64,000 nucleotides of DNA from Gammaproteobacteria bacterium (lineage in GTDB: Bacteria > Pseudomonadota > Gammaproteobacteria > Pseudomonadales > Azotimanducaceae). The stretch covers positions 30,224 through 94,223 of the forward strand of contig VXLJ01000025.1 in assembly GCA_009841635.1 (NCBI GenBank), written 5' to 3'. Positions 26,201 to 34,430 of the stretch are shown piece by piece. A program made the translations under genes and the position numbers. Under the pieces are notes generated by a model, which worked only from the letters and a program-made list of their open reading frames with translations, was not told the origin of the DNA and did not search any database. Each line of letters starts with the position of its first letter. The stretch's first letter is position 1.

Positions 26201-28080
26201 ACCAGAAACAGTTGCCGCCAACGTCCTTTTTCGATCGCCAAATAGCCGGTGATGGTGCTTTAGAAGAGGAATTGGACGAGCTAGATGAAGAACACGTACT
26301 AGCGCAGCAATCTGCTGACATGGAAAGCGTTTTAACACTTTGCGACGCCCGTGGCATGCAAAGTGAAATGCTGAACTGGCACTATCGATCCGAGCACCCA
26401 TCCCTAATTGAGGTATCGAACGTTGAGTTTTACAACGAGAAGCTCGCATTCCCGCCATCACCTGATGCAACAACCTCACACGGCATGCAGTTCGTCCATG
26501 TGCCTGATGGCATCTACGCACGTGGAAAACAACGCAATAACGACATTGAAGCCGAAATTGTCTGTGAGCATGTGATCGAGTACATTCGCGCTAACCCAAG
26601 CATGTCGCTTGGCGTCGTCACGTTATCGACCGCTCAACGCGACCTGATTCAACTCAAGATGGATCACTACTCGCGCGAGTTGCCGGAAGTAGAAGCGTTT
26701 ACTGCGCGGGATTGGGACGAGCCATTTTTTGTTAAGAACCTTGAAAACGTTCAAGGTGACGAACGTGACGCAATCTACGTATCCATCGGCTATGGCAAAG
26801 ATCAAAATGGCTACTTCGGCCAGAATTTTGGTCCCGTTTCGAGCGAAGGCGGTGAACGCCGACTGAACGTACTGTTCACTCGGGCCCGCCGCACCTGCAA
26901 GATTTTTGCGTCCATTCGTCACGATGACATTCGGCTCGATGCAGCGAAATATGACGGGCCACGTGTCTTAAAACGATTCCTCAAATTTGCCGAAACCGGC
27001 GATCTTGACATCCCGCAATCGCTCACCGAAGAAATGGACAGTCCATTCGAAGAAGATGTCGCAGACGTCTTGAAGAAGCATGGTTACACCGTGCATCCTC
27101 AAGTTGGCGCGGGTGGATTTCGCATTGACCTCGCTGTCGTAAATCCTGACGACGAACGACACTATTTGATTGCGATTGAGTGCGACGGAGCACGCTATCA
27201 CTCGTCCAGTTGGGCACGAGAACGCGACCGTTTGCGTCAGCAAGTTCTCGAAACCAAAGGCTGGGTCTTCCATCGCATCTGGAGTACCGACTGGTTCTAC
27301 AAGCGATCTAATGAAGTCACGCGTTTATTGGATGCGATCGAACAGCAGCGAAACATCATCGCCGCTCGTTCGACGGGCCAAGGATCATTCTCACGGAACG
27401 AAGCATTCGCAGCGAAAGAGGAGGCTGCTGTTACGACGCCAACGCATCAGTCCCCAGCAGATCCAATCAAGCGAGAATCCTTCCGAGAAATCGCTTCGGT
27501 CCCGAGCGAACCGTATGAGGAGTCACAGCTTCAGCTCTCCTTTAGCCAAACCGTGGTCGAACTCCTCGATGCACCAATCAACGCCATTGTGCAACTGGTA
27601 AAGGAAGTAGTCGGAAACGAAGGACCTGTTCACAGCGAAATCGTCATCGATCGGGTGAGGTCCGCTTGGGGATTGAAATCCACGGGACGGCGAATCCGCG
27701 AACACGTGCTGATGGCTATCTCCCAAGCGCTTAAACACGGGCAAATTGCTTCTCTTTCGCGGCGAAGTGAATTTCTCGTGCTACGCGACGCCAGTCAATT
27801 AACTAGGCCGCTTCGGGACCGTAGCGACGTTCAAACGGCAAAACTGAAAGATCCTGATTACATTCCGCCTACTGAGTTAATGGCTTGCCTCAGTGAGGTA
27901 GTGCAGGCTAATGTCGCCATTTCAATCGAAGACGCAACAAAGGAAGTTAGCCGCATTCTCGGTACAAATCGACGGCGTGATCGGATGCATGAGCTAGTTG
28001 CCGAGTGTGGGCAAGCACTTGTCAATACGAACAAAATCACGCGAGAAGGCGATTTACTAAATCGAGTTAAAGACGTCTAA
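23248..28080 (+). CDS. DUF4011 / SF1 helicase / Vsr-like nuclease / DUF3320 protein (probable defence gene)
   Basis: This is a 1610-aa multidomain protein. Residues about 15-300 are DUF4011-like (RRKLLDIGKRNPLTN). An SF1 Dna2/UPF1-type helicase follows: Walker A G336PPGTGK342S, a long coiled insert, Walker B with D960-E961-A-S, VVGDQKQLPP, and late motifs ENVQGDERDAIYVS and RRLNVLFTRARR. Residues about 1265-1350 are a Vsr/MTES_1575-type nuclease fold with D1294 (FRID), E1311 and D1313 (IECDG). The C-terminus (about 1430-1610) resembles DUF3320. As I recall, this order matches the single-gene anti-phage system Hhe. It would unwind nucleic acid and cut it. It stands alone with a 196-base divergent upstream region; no partner toxin or methylase is adjacent. 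Confidence 0.88.
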   Translation: MDSAAQPQRPSSALVSAIAEQRRKLLDIGKRNPLTNAPVTKRRKNQLLIVDELSDQVFRLCYREGKSFTFLPRDEDQDDVGDEAVDEILHDNFVPEEQEQELHARHTDTKLQSILTPGDLHTKLLYLFREAKSIEEEQGASVLFLALGFLKYFESESSSVERYAPLVLVPVELTRGDSRGIFRLKARDDDLNANQCLAMMCEEDFDVVIPPLEADGDEWLPSTYYERVREAVAAKPNWVLEPNRMALSFFSFGRFLMYRDLDASQVNSNLVSQLLTGSEQSDAGEGRVNIARPYFDKKLDEIYADPQDLGHILDADTSQTRVIEACANDENMVVQGPPGTGKSQTITNMIAVAVKQGKKVLFVAEKRAALDVVKKRLEKCGLGPLCLELHSHKANRKFIYEDLRTTFELGQPSDTNDQHYKDLANVRDELNRLADLVHAVDSVTGNTAYRLMGRIAYLVGQDIQMIDLDIPEIERWTIAEFDERRGLVDAYADSIARFGLEAKHSWRGLNARLDVLGQQRLNTSVSETKQAIAELIETFDVISETLGLDWPTTEKHCNALATLLAQLSAMPDAVPQLLKTSAIQEHFSASYELFELLDAHGKSRTGLSKSVSQAALDQEWESHLNAIRRAGSSLFRIFNSAYRDAVKQLKLAAVAEVPKQLDARIKLLEELVELGSERRQIESQEGLGNALFGITWQRHSTNVDAHRDALQWVRAQVAAFESPKELDALVTPFQANISTISEPTLRGHIEAYQQASKQLVTITELDIETAFGVESWSDVPLPQINERLGTWQEQFDVIAEYQELRSRGTTLDTMGMAAIRQRINDGSLDPSIAAETFTLLRSQRVLANIFAEHPELQELQNTDRSVLVERFKSLDEELQLLAAQEIAAEHFERIPRGASGKVGIVRGELNKKRKQMPIRKLLDTAGEVIVDLKPIFLMSPLSVAQYLSVDGIKFDLLLIDEASQVKPAEALGCIARASQVIVVGDQKQLPPTSFFDRQIAGDGALEEELDELDEEHVLAQQSADMESVLTLCDARGMQSEMLNWHYRSEHPSLIEVSNVEFYNEKLAFPPSPDATTSHGMQFVHVPDGIYARGKQRNNDIEAEIVCEHVIEYIRANPSMSLGVVTLSTAQRDLIQLKMDHYSRELPEVEAFTARDWDEPFFVKNLENVQGDERDAIYVSIGYGKDQNGYFGQNFGPVSSEGGERRLNVLFTRARRTCKIFASIRHDDIRLDAAKYDGPRVLKRFLKFAETGDLDIPQSLTEEMDSPFEEDVADVLKKHGYTVHPQVGAGGFRIDLAVVNPDDERHYLIAIECDGARYHSSSWARERDRLRQQVLETKGWVFHRIWSTDWFYKRSNEVTRLLDAIEQQRNIIAARSTGQGSFSRNEAFAAKEEAAVTTPTHQSPADPIKRESFREIASVPSEPYEESQLQLSFSQTVVELLDAPINAIVQLVKEVVGNEGPVHSEIVIDRVRSAWGLKSTGRRIREHVLMAISQALKHGQIASLSRRSEFLVLRDASQLTRPLRDRSDVQTAKLKDPDYIPPTELMACLSEVVQANVAISIEDATKEVSRILGTNRRRDRMHELVAECGQALVNTNKITREGDLLNRVKDV

Positions 28081-28561
28081 ATGGCTATTGATGTAACCGT
28101 GAGCACCCTTGATTGTTCCTTGATTTCCATGGATGCGCTTTCTGAGAGACCACGAATCATTTCGCTCTAACTTCGATTCATCTATTCAGCCAGGAATCAG
28201 CGACCGCTGCATGCGAGTGACATAGCAGAATTTCAAAAAGGGAGTCGTTTTTTCGGTTATTGCGATTGCCAGGTACTACTCGTAATTCAAGAAACTGGCA
28301 AATGACGTGACTTAGCACGAGCAAACGCACATGAAAATACTTGTGCCGTACAGATCAGGCGTTCGCTCAAACTAGTGGTATGTCCGCACATAGCGCTCAA
28401 GATTTAATGTTGGCCGGATTCATGAACCTTGAAAATCTCGCCGGTCGCTTGGTGCTTTCTACAATCACTATGCAGTTTGCGACGCAGTCGCAGGCCAATC
28501 GCCAGCATTGCCGCAACGGTCTAGACGAATCCTTGGCTCAACTACTAGAAGTAAGTAAGAC
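28081..28561. other. Intergenic region, no supported gene
   Basis: This 481-base gap follows the helicase gene. One open frame (28341-28586, or from ATG 28380) codes for a short polypeptide overlapping the next gene start; it has no motif and I do not accept it as a gene, though it could be a remnant. No strong hairpin with a T-run and no RNA gene is visible. The promoter of the crotonase gene probably lies here. Confidence 0.45.
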
Positions 28562-29395
28562 GTGTCTGACGAACAACCATTACTGATTGAACGACGTGGC
28601 GAAAACGACGGGATCCTCTGGATCACGCTGAACCGACCCGAGAAACTCAACGCACTTACCTTTCCATTGCTGCGCGAGCTGCGCGAAGTGCTTTTCAACG
28701 CACGATTTGATCGCAGTCTCCGCTGCATCGTCATCACCGGCGCAGGCCGGGGGTTTTGCGCCGGCATGGATTTCAGTGGCGCAGCTAATCCGGATCCGGA
28801 CCCCGTGCCCGAAGGGGTTACACCCGAGATGCAGGATATCGAAGGCTATCGCCTAAATTTCAGGCACGAAACAGAAACTTACATTGCACTTCGTCGCATG
28901 GAAATACCCATCCTGGTTAGCGTGAATGGTCCCTGCGTAGGAGCTGGTTTCGACCTCGCAAGCCATTGTGATTTAGCGGTTGTATCAACGGCGGCGCGAT
29001 TTCAGGTCGCCTATGTCAAACGTGGTCTTTACCCTGACCTAGGGGGGTTCTGGTCGCTCCCGAAGGTGCTCGGGTGGCGCAAGGCTATGGAGATGATGAT
29101 GACCGGCCGCTTCATGAGTGCCGAAGAGGCTCACGAAGCTGGTTTTAGCAACTACCTAGTTAGCCCTGAAGAACTCGAATCGAAGACGATGGAACTAGCG
29201 CTAGAGCTCGAAGCCGGGCCACCGATTGGTCAAAAAGTTGGCAAATTGCTGGCCATCCGCACCGCCAATATGGATTTCGATACGGCGATGCAATGGTCTG
29301 AGTCCGTTATTCCGCTGGTTGGCCTGTCGCAGGATTTCAAGGAAGGTCAAGCTGCTTTTCGAGAAAAGCGCGACGCGAAGTTTCGCGGGTTTTAA
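28562..29395 (+). CDS. Enoyl-CoA hydratase/isomerase (crotonase) family protein
   Basis: This 277-aa crotonase-fold protein has the CoA-binding and oxyanion-hole segments: NRPEKLNALTF, FCAGMDFSG and GPCVGAGFDLASHCDLAV. The two Glu of classical hydratases are not conserved. The residues there are D131 (GFDLA) and Y151, with D159 in LYPDLGG. D131 and D159 match two of the three acids of dienoyl-CoA isomerases, so an isomerase or other crotonase-type reaction is more likely than simple hydration. An insert rich in Asp and Pro follows the oxyanion loop. The start is GTG. Glutathione peroxidase starts 16 bases after its stop. Confidence 0.87.
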   Translation: MSDEQPLLIERRGENDGILWITLNRPEKLNALTFPLLRELREVLFNARFDRSLRCIVITGAGRGFCAGMDFSGAANPDPDPVPEGVTPEMQDIEGYRLNFRHETETYIALRRMEIPILVSVNGPCVGAGFDLASHCDLAVVSTAARFQVAYVKRGLYPDLGGFWSLPKVLGWRKAMEMMMTGRFMSAEEAHEAGFSNYLVSPEELESKTMELALELEAGPPIGQKVGKLLAIRTANMDFDTAMQWSESVIPLVGLSQDFKEGQAAFREKRDAKFRGF

Positions 29396-29411
29396 CAAGC
29401 AAGGAAACAAG

Positions 29412-29888
29412 ATGGGTTTTCACCAATACAAGATGAAAGGGATTGACGGAACTGACGTGGCCTTCGATCAATACCAAGGCAAACATTGCCTGGTCGTAAA
29501 CGTCGCGAGCGAGTGCGGCATGACCCCACAATATGAAGGCCTGCAACGGCTCCAATCTAACAACGCCGAAAAGGGATTTACAGTACTAGGTTTTCCATGC
29601 AATCAGTTTGGCGAACAAGAGCCAGGCACGGATGCAGAAATCTGTGATTTTGCGCAATCGAGATACAACGCTACATTTCCGATGTTCAGCAAAGTTGAAG
29701 TGCGCGGCGACAACGCATGTGCGCTCTATCAGTGGTTGACATCGCAAAAGGCTCGACCTGACGGCAAACCCAACGTGGCGTGGAATTTCACCAAGTTCCT
29801 AATCGACCCTGATGGCAATGTCGTGGAGCGATTTGAGCCGCGGGTTACGCCAGAAGAAATCGGCTCAAGACTGCGCGAGCTACTCTAA
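29412..29888 (+). CDS. Glutathione peroxidase, Cys type
   Basis: This 158-aa thioredoxin-fold peroxidase reduces hydroperoxides with glutathione or thioredoxin. The catalytic residues are peroxidatic C35 (NVASECGMT), Q65 (FPCNQFG), W124 and N125 (VAWNFTKF). It uses Cys, not Sec. The second conserved Cys of the thioredoxin-dependent type may be C77 (EICDFAQ). I start at ATG 29412 with AAGGA at 29401-29405; the frame upstream to 29226 is the crotonase gene in another frame. Its stop overlaps the convergent acyl-CoA synthetase stop by 3 to 4 bases. Confidence 0.92.
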   Translation: MGFHQYKMKGIDGTDVAFDQYQGKHCLVVNVASECGMTPQYEGLQRLQSNNAEKGFTVLGFPCNQFGEQEPGTDAEICDFAQSRYNATFPMFSKVEVRGDNACALYQWLTSQKARPDGKPNVAWNFTKFLIDPDGNVVERFEPRVTPEEIGSRLRELL

Positions 29889-32020
29889 TTTAGCAAGCCT
29901 GCGGTGCGAGCCCATTGGTATTTCGCGCCAAGGACCGCAACCGGGGTCTCGGCGGTGTATGGATAGGCCAATATGTTGCGCTCGTTGAGATAGTCACAGG
30001 CTTCTTCAATTTCAACGTCGCCAACGAGGGAACATACGACGGGTTTGTCGATTCCCTGCGCTCGTGCCGTTTCGACGCAATTGCCAAGCAACTCCGCAAA
30101 GACCATTGGCGGGGTGATGATGGTATGCCAATAACCCAAGATCAATGAGTGAATCCGTGATTCATTCAACGCAAGCGTGATCGTTGCTTCGTACGTTGAA
30201 GGTGGCTCGCCGCCTGTGATATCAACTGGGTTGCCGGCTGCACCGAATGGCGGAATGTACTCCCGAAATGCCGCATCGAGATCATCGGGCATCGGCATGA
30301 GATTCAGCCCATTGTCGACACATGCATCTGAAAGCAATACGCCGGAACCACCAGCGCCGGTCAGGATGAGAACGTTTTCACCCTGCGGTGTCGGCAAGAC
30401 CGCCAAACCTCGCGCAAACTCAAGCATGTCATTGAGTTTTTCAACTCGAATCACACCCGCCTCGTGCAATACCGACGCATAAACGCGATGGTCGCCTGCC
30501 AACGCACCAGTATGTGAACTCGCGGCTCGAGCACCGAGCTGTGTGCGACCAGCTTTGAGCACGATGACAGGTTTCTTCTTTGACACGCGGGAAGCAACTT
30601 CGGCGAAGGCACGACCATCCTTTAGATCTTCTACGTGCATCGCGATGACCTGCGTGTTGTCATCCTGTTCAAAGTACGTGAGAAGATCGTCTTCGTCGAT
30701 ATCGGCCTTATTGCCGAGTCCCACGATGGCAGATACGCCAAGATTGGCAGAACGACTAAAGCCGACGATGGCCATCCCTACCCCGCCGCTTTGCGACGAC
30801 AGCGCCACGACACCCTTTTCGTTGTACGGGGTGCAGAACGTCGCACAGAGATCATGATGGGTGTAGTAAAACCCGTAAATATTTGGCCCCATGAGCCGCA
30901 CGCCAGCAGCCTGTGCTGCTTGGACGATCTCCGCTTGAAGTTCATGCTCGCCAATTTCCGCGAAACCCGACGGAATCAAGATGGCACCCGCGATACCTTT
31001 TTCACCGCATTCTCGGATGACATTGGCCACGAACGCCGCTGGAATGCAAAAGATGGCAATGTCCACATCACCAGGTATGTCCTTCACTGATGCGTAGCAC
31101 TTTCGATCCAGAATCTCAGCCGCTTTCGGATGTACTGGATGCAAATCTCCGCCATACCCGCCATTAATGAGGTTTTTCATGACCGAATTGCCAATCTTGC
31201 CGTCTTCAGCGGACGCACCAACCACCGCCACTGCGCGAGGTTTCATGATGCGTTGCATGGAAGCGAGAATGGCTTCATGTGAGGGTCGTGGCCGCGCTGG
31301 CGCAGGTTCGTAGTTCATCAGAATGCGTACATCCACGGCTGCGATGCTGGCACCAGAAACTATGACTGGGTTGAGATCGATTTCTTCAATATCCGGGAAG
31401 TCATTGATCAGTCGACTTACATTTACGATGAGATTTGCAATCGCTTGTCGGTCAACTGGTTCGCTTCCGCGCACGCCATCCAAGATGGCGCTACCTTTGA
31501 TTTCGGCAAGCATGTCCTGTGCTATCCGTGCAGTCGTGGGTGCGAGCCGAAACGTGACATCTTTCAGCACCTCAACCATGGTGCCGCCTAAGCCAAAGGC
31601 TACCAGTTTGCCAAATACAGGATCGGACGTCGCGCCGATGATGAGCTCCTGACCAGCAGGTATTTGCTCTTGCACCAACACACCGCTGATGTCAGCATCA
31701 GCTTTGTAGGCCTGCGCGCTAGCCATGATGTCAGCATACGCTTTACGCATAGCATCCGCGTCAGCCACATTGGTGACGACACCACCCGCATCCGTTTTAT
31801 GCAAGATGTCATCGGAGACGATTTTTAAAGCGACCGGCCCGACGATTTTTGCCTGAATCGCCACGGCCTCATCCGCACTCGTCGCTAACTCCTGGGTCGG
31901 TACCGCAATGTCATAGGCTTGGGCCAATGCGTGGGCCACGCTCGGTGGCAGCACTCGAGGCTTGTTTTGAGTGGCAGCTGCCATTCTGTTTCTAATGATT
32001 GCAGGCACTTCCGTGGGCAT
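29885..32020 (-). CDS. NDP-forming acyl-CoA synthetase (ATP-grasp + CoA-binding fusion)
   Basis: A protein of about 711 aa that joins the two subunits of ADP-forming acetate-CoA ligase in beta-then-alpha order. The N-terminal ATP-grasp domain shows VALKIVSDDILHKTDAGGV and VLVQEQIPAGQELIIG. The C-terminal CoA-binding/ligase domains show RAVAVVGASAEDGKIGNSVM, IPSGFAEIG and the phosphohistidine motif SSHTGALAG. It activates a carboxylic acid to its CoA thioester reversibly, with ATP to ADP plus phosphate. The frame is open to GTG 32080; ATG 32020 and ATG 31984 are other starts and none has a good ribosome site. It is divergent from the 2-hydroxyacyl-CoA lyase operon. Confidence 0.88.
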   Translation of the reverse strand: MPTEVPAIIRNRMAAATQNKPRVLPPSVAHALAQAYDIAVPTQELATSADEAVAIQAKIVGPVALKIVSDDILHKTDAGGVVTNVADADAMRKAYADIMASAQAYKADADISGVLVQEQIPAGQELIIGATSDPVFGKLVAFGLGGTMVEVLKDVTFRLAPTTARIAQDMLAEIKGSAILDGVRGSEPVDRQAIANLIVNVSRLINDFPDIEEIDLNPVIVSGASIAAVDVRILMNYEPAPARPRPSHEAILASMQRIMKPRAVAVVGASAEDGKIGNSVMKNLINGGYGGDLHPVHPKAAEILDRKCYASVKDIPGDVDIAIFCIPAAFVANVIRECGEKGIAGAILIPSGFAEIGEHELQAEIVQAAQAAGVRLMGPNIYGFYYTHHDLCATFCTPYNEKGVVALSSQSGGVGMAIVGFSRSANLGVSAIVGLGNKADIDEDDLLTYFEQDDNTQVIAMHVEDLKDGRAFAEVASRVSKKKPVIVLKAGRTQLGARAASSHTGALAGDHRVYASVLHEAGVIRVEKLNDMLEFARGLAVLPTPQGENVLILTGAGGSGVLLSDACVDNGLNLMPMPDDLDAAFREYIPPFGAAGNPVDITGGEPPSTYEATITLALNESRIHSLILGYWHTIITPPMVFAELLGNCVETARAQGIDKPVVCSLVGDVEIEEACDYLNERNILAYPYTAETPVAVLGAKYQWARTAGLLN

Positions 32021-32146
32021 GATTTTGTTGTCGGTCCGACGCAAAAACGCTGCAATAATAGCTGCGGCAGGATGTCCCACTTCATATGTGTAAGCCGTAT
32101 AGATTGCGCAGATGCTGCGCGCAGTTAGGCAAGCTGGTATTCCTTA

Positions 32147-32168
32147 AAATCCGCCGTTATCCGGATTT
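32147..32168. promoter_or_regulatory. Inverted repeat in divergent promoter region
   Basis: AAATCCG (32147-32153) and CGGATTT (32162-32168) form a 7-bp inverted repeat with an 8-base spacer. It lies between the divergent acyl-CoA synthetase and 2-hydroxyacyl-CoA lyase genes, where an operator controlling both would be expected. No regulator gene is adjacent. Confidence 0.3.
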
Positions 32169-32283
32169 CGTGCGACAATGCCTTAAGGCCCGTCGATTCG
32201 GTTCCTGGACTTTTCTCTTTTTTTCTAGACCGTGCAACGTCCATCGATAAGCGTGTAGCTATCGCTGGAGTTAGGAGATCACA

Positions 32284-33939
32284 ATGGCTACTGTAACTGG
32301 CGCGACCTTGATGGCGCGAAGCCTTAAACAACAAGGTGTCGACTATATGTTCGGCATTGTCGGCTTTCCTGTGCAAGGCGTCGCTGCAGCGGCCCAACAA
32401 GAAGGCATCACTTATATCGGCATGCGCAACGAGCAAGCCGCAAGTTACGCAGCTCACGCCGCAGGCTACCTCACGGGTCGTCCACAAGCGTGTTTGACGG
32501 TTTCAGGTCCAGGCGTCATCCATGCATTCGCCGGCTTAGCAAACGCGAAAGAAAACTGCTGGCCCATGATCCTGATCGGTGGCGCTTCGCCGATTTATCA
32601 AAATGGCATGGGGGCTTTCCAAGAGGAACGCCAAACCGAGCTGGCCGCACCGTACTGCAAGTATGCCCACAATATCGAACACGCTGAGCGCATACCGTAT
32701 TACGTTGCCCAAGCGGTGCAAAGTTCGATCTATGGACGTCCCGGTCCTGTGTATTTGGACTTCCCAGACGACATCATTCGTGGCGAAGTCGAAGAAGACG
32801 ACTTGCAAGAAATCGCCCGCATCCCTGATCCACCACGCACGCTTGCCGACCCTGATGCGATCGAAGGTGCGTTGGATGCCTTAGAAGGAGCGCAAAAGCC
32901 CTTAGTGGTCGTTGGCAAAGGCATGGCATGGTCCCAGGCCGAGGACGAAGTGCGCGCCTTCATAGAGCGGACCCAACTGCCGTTCTTGGCTTCGCCTATG
33001 GGTAAAGGGATCCTACCCGATGACGATCCATTGTCGGTCGGTGCAGCACGAAGCACTGCGCTGCGTGAAGCTGACGTGGTATTTCTTATGGGTGCGCGGC
33101 TCAATTGGATCATGCACTTTGGCCTGCCACCAAGATTCAACAAAGACGTGCGCATCATCCAGCTCGACATAAACCCGGAAGAGATCGGGCGCAATGTCCC
33201 AACCGACGTAGCCCTCGTCGGCGACGGCAAAGCGATCACGAAGCAACTCAATACCGCTCTAGGTGACCGGCAATGGTTCTATCCAGATGAAACTGCATGG
33301 CGACAAACGCTGCAGGCTAAAGCTGACGACAACGCCGAAGCCGTGCGTGGCATGATCGAAGATGATGCCTCGCCGATGAATTACTACCGTGCATTCAAAG
33401 ACATCAATGAATGGCTGCCTGATGACGCCATCATCATCGGTGAAGGCGCGAATACGATGGATATCGGCCGTACGCAAATGCTCAACAAGCTGCCCCGTCA
33501 TCGACTCGACGCAGGTACCTATGGCACGATGGGTATCGGTCTTGGTTTTGCCATCGCAGCCGCAGTTACCAATCCTGACAAACCGGTTGTCTCCGTCCAA
33601 GGCGACTCGGCGTTTGGCTTCTCTGGCATGGAGATCGAAACCATGGTGCGCTACAAGTTGCCAATCAAATTAATCGTGCTCAACAATGGTGGTATCGGCG
33701 GTGGCATAGGTCCTTTAGAAGAAGGTCAAACCGTGCCCCCAGGCATTTTGACGTACGGTGCACACTACGAAGGCATGATGGAAGCGTTAGGTGGCAAGGG
33801 TTACTACGTTGAAGACCCCAAAGATCTTCGCGGCGCACTTGACGATGCAATGGCGTTTGATGGCCCAACCCTGATTAATGTGCCGCTAAATCCACGCGCA
33901 GGTCGCAAACCACAACAATTTGGTTGGCTGACTACATAG
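32284..33939 (+). CDS. 2-hydroxyacyl-CoA lyase / oxalyl-CoA decarboxylase (TPP enzyme)
   Basis: This 551-aa thiamine-diphosphate enzyme most resembles HACL1 and oxalyl-CoA decarboxylase. E50 (MRNEQAASYA) is the cofactor-activating Glu. The TPP/Mg motif starts at G440-D-S with FGFSGMEIETMVRYKLP and ends VLNNGGIGGG. Phrases typical of HACL are GARLNWIMHFGLPP, EGANTMDIGRT and RHRLDAGTYGTMGIG. HACL cleaves 2-hydroxyacyl-CoA to formyl-CoA and a shortened aldehyde; oxalyl-CoA decarboxylase makes formyl-CoA and CO2. TTAGGAG lies just upstream of the ATG. It opens a probable operon that also contains a PhyH oxygenase, which favours the alpha-oxidation role; this is inference. Confidence 0.9.
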   Translation: MATVTGATLMARSLKQQGVDYMFGIVGFPVQGVAAAAQQEGITYIGMRNEQAASYAAHAAGYLTGRPQACLTVSGPGVIHAFAGLANAKENCWPMILIGGASPIYQNGMGAFQEERQTELAAPYCKYAHNIEHAERIPYYVAQAVQSSIYGRPGPVYLDFPDDIIRGEVEEDDLQEIARIPDPPRTLADPDAIEGALDALEGAQKPLVVVGKGMAWSQAEDEVRAFIERTQLPFLASPMGKGILPDDDPLSVGAARSTALREADVVFLMGARLNWIMHFGLPPRFNKDVRIIQLDINPEEIGRNVPTDVALVGDGKAITKQLNTALGDRQWFYPDETAWRQTLQAKADDNAEAVRGMIEDDASPMNYYRAFKDINEWLPDDAIIIGEGANTMDIGRTQMLNKLPRHRLDAGTYGTMGIGLGFAIAAAVTNPDKPVVSVQGDSAFGFSGMEIETMVRYKLPIKLIVLNNGGIGGGIGPLEEGQTVPPGILTYGAHYEGMMEALGGKGYYVEDPKDLRGALDDAMAFDGPTLINVPLNPRAGRKPQQFGWLTT

Positions 33940-33968
33940 CACAATCCGCACAAGCGTAGCCAAAAGCT

Positions 33969-34430
33969 ATGAGCAACGACGCTAAAAGCCCGATTGGCAA
34001 GCTCGACCACATCGGGTTTGCTGTTCACAGCATTGAGGAAGCGCGCAAGTTCTGGGAAGATCAACTTGGCGCAACGATGCAACGCGTGGTGGACCACCAT
34101 AGTGGTGATTTTCGGCTGGGGATTCTGGATTTGCACGGTTTTTGCATCGAATTGCTTGAACCCATTAATCCGGATGGATTTCTGACCAAATACTTAGAGA
34201 AGCGCGGTGAAGGCATTCACCACATCACGCTACAAACGCCAGATCTAGTCGAGAAAGTAGAAGATTTGGAACAAGCCGGCGTGCGTGTGGTGGATAAACA
34301 TTTCGACACCGCCAGCGGCGGTGTGGATGCTTTCATATCGCCGAAGAGTTCGCATGGCGTGCTCATTCAACTCGGACAGAACGTTGGTCCGCTCAATAAC
34401 CAGCCGTACTGGGAAGACGAAGAGGCGTAA
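33969..34430 (+). CDS. VOC protein, methylmalonyl-CoA-epimerase-like
   Basis: This 153-aa vicinal-oxygen-chelate protein has two beta-alpha-beta-beta-beta modules. Its motifs follow methylmalonyl-CoA epimerase: KLDHIGFAVHSIEEARKFWE at the start, FCIELLEP in the middle, and GEGIHHITLQTPD with the second metal His. The last metal ligand, normally Glu in VLIEL, reads VLIQL here, so metal binding may be altered. The gene starts 29 bases after the lyase and its stop overlaps the next start as TAATG. A CoA-thioester epimerase role would fit a branched-chain acyl-CoA route, but the Glu-to-Gln change makes another VOC activity possible. Confidence 0.8.
   Translation: MSNDAKSPIGKLDHIGFAVHSIEEARKFWEDQLGATMQRVVDHHSGDFRLGILDLHGFCIELLEPINPDGFLTKYLEKRGEGIHHITLQTPDLVEKVEDLEQAGVRVVDKHFDTASGGVDAFISPKSSHGVLIQLGQNVGPLNNQPYWEDEEA

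Noticed and set aside
28341-28586. Small open frame before the crotonase gene as a protein-coding gene
   Set aside because: It has no motif or clear ribosome site, overlaps the start of a well-supported gene, and lacks a convincing coding pattern.
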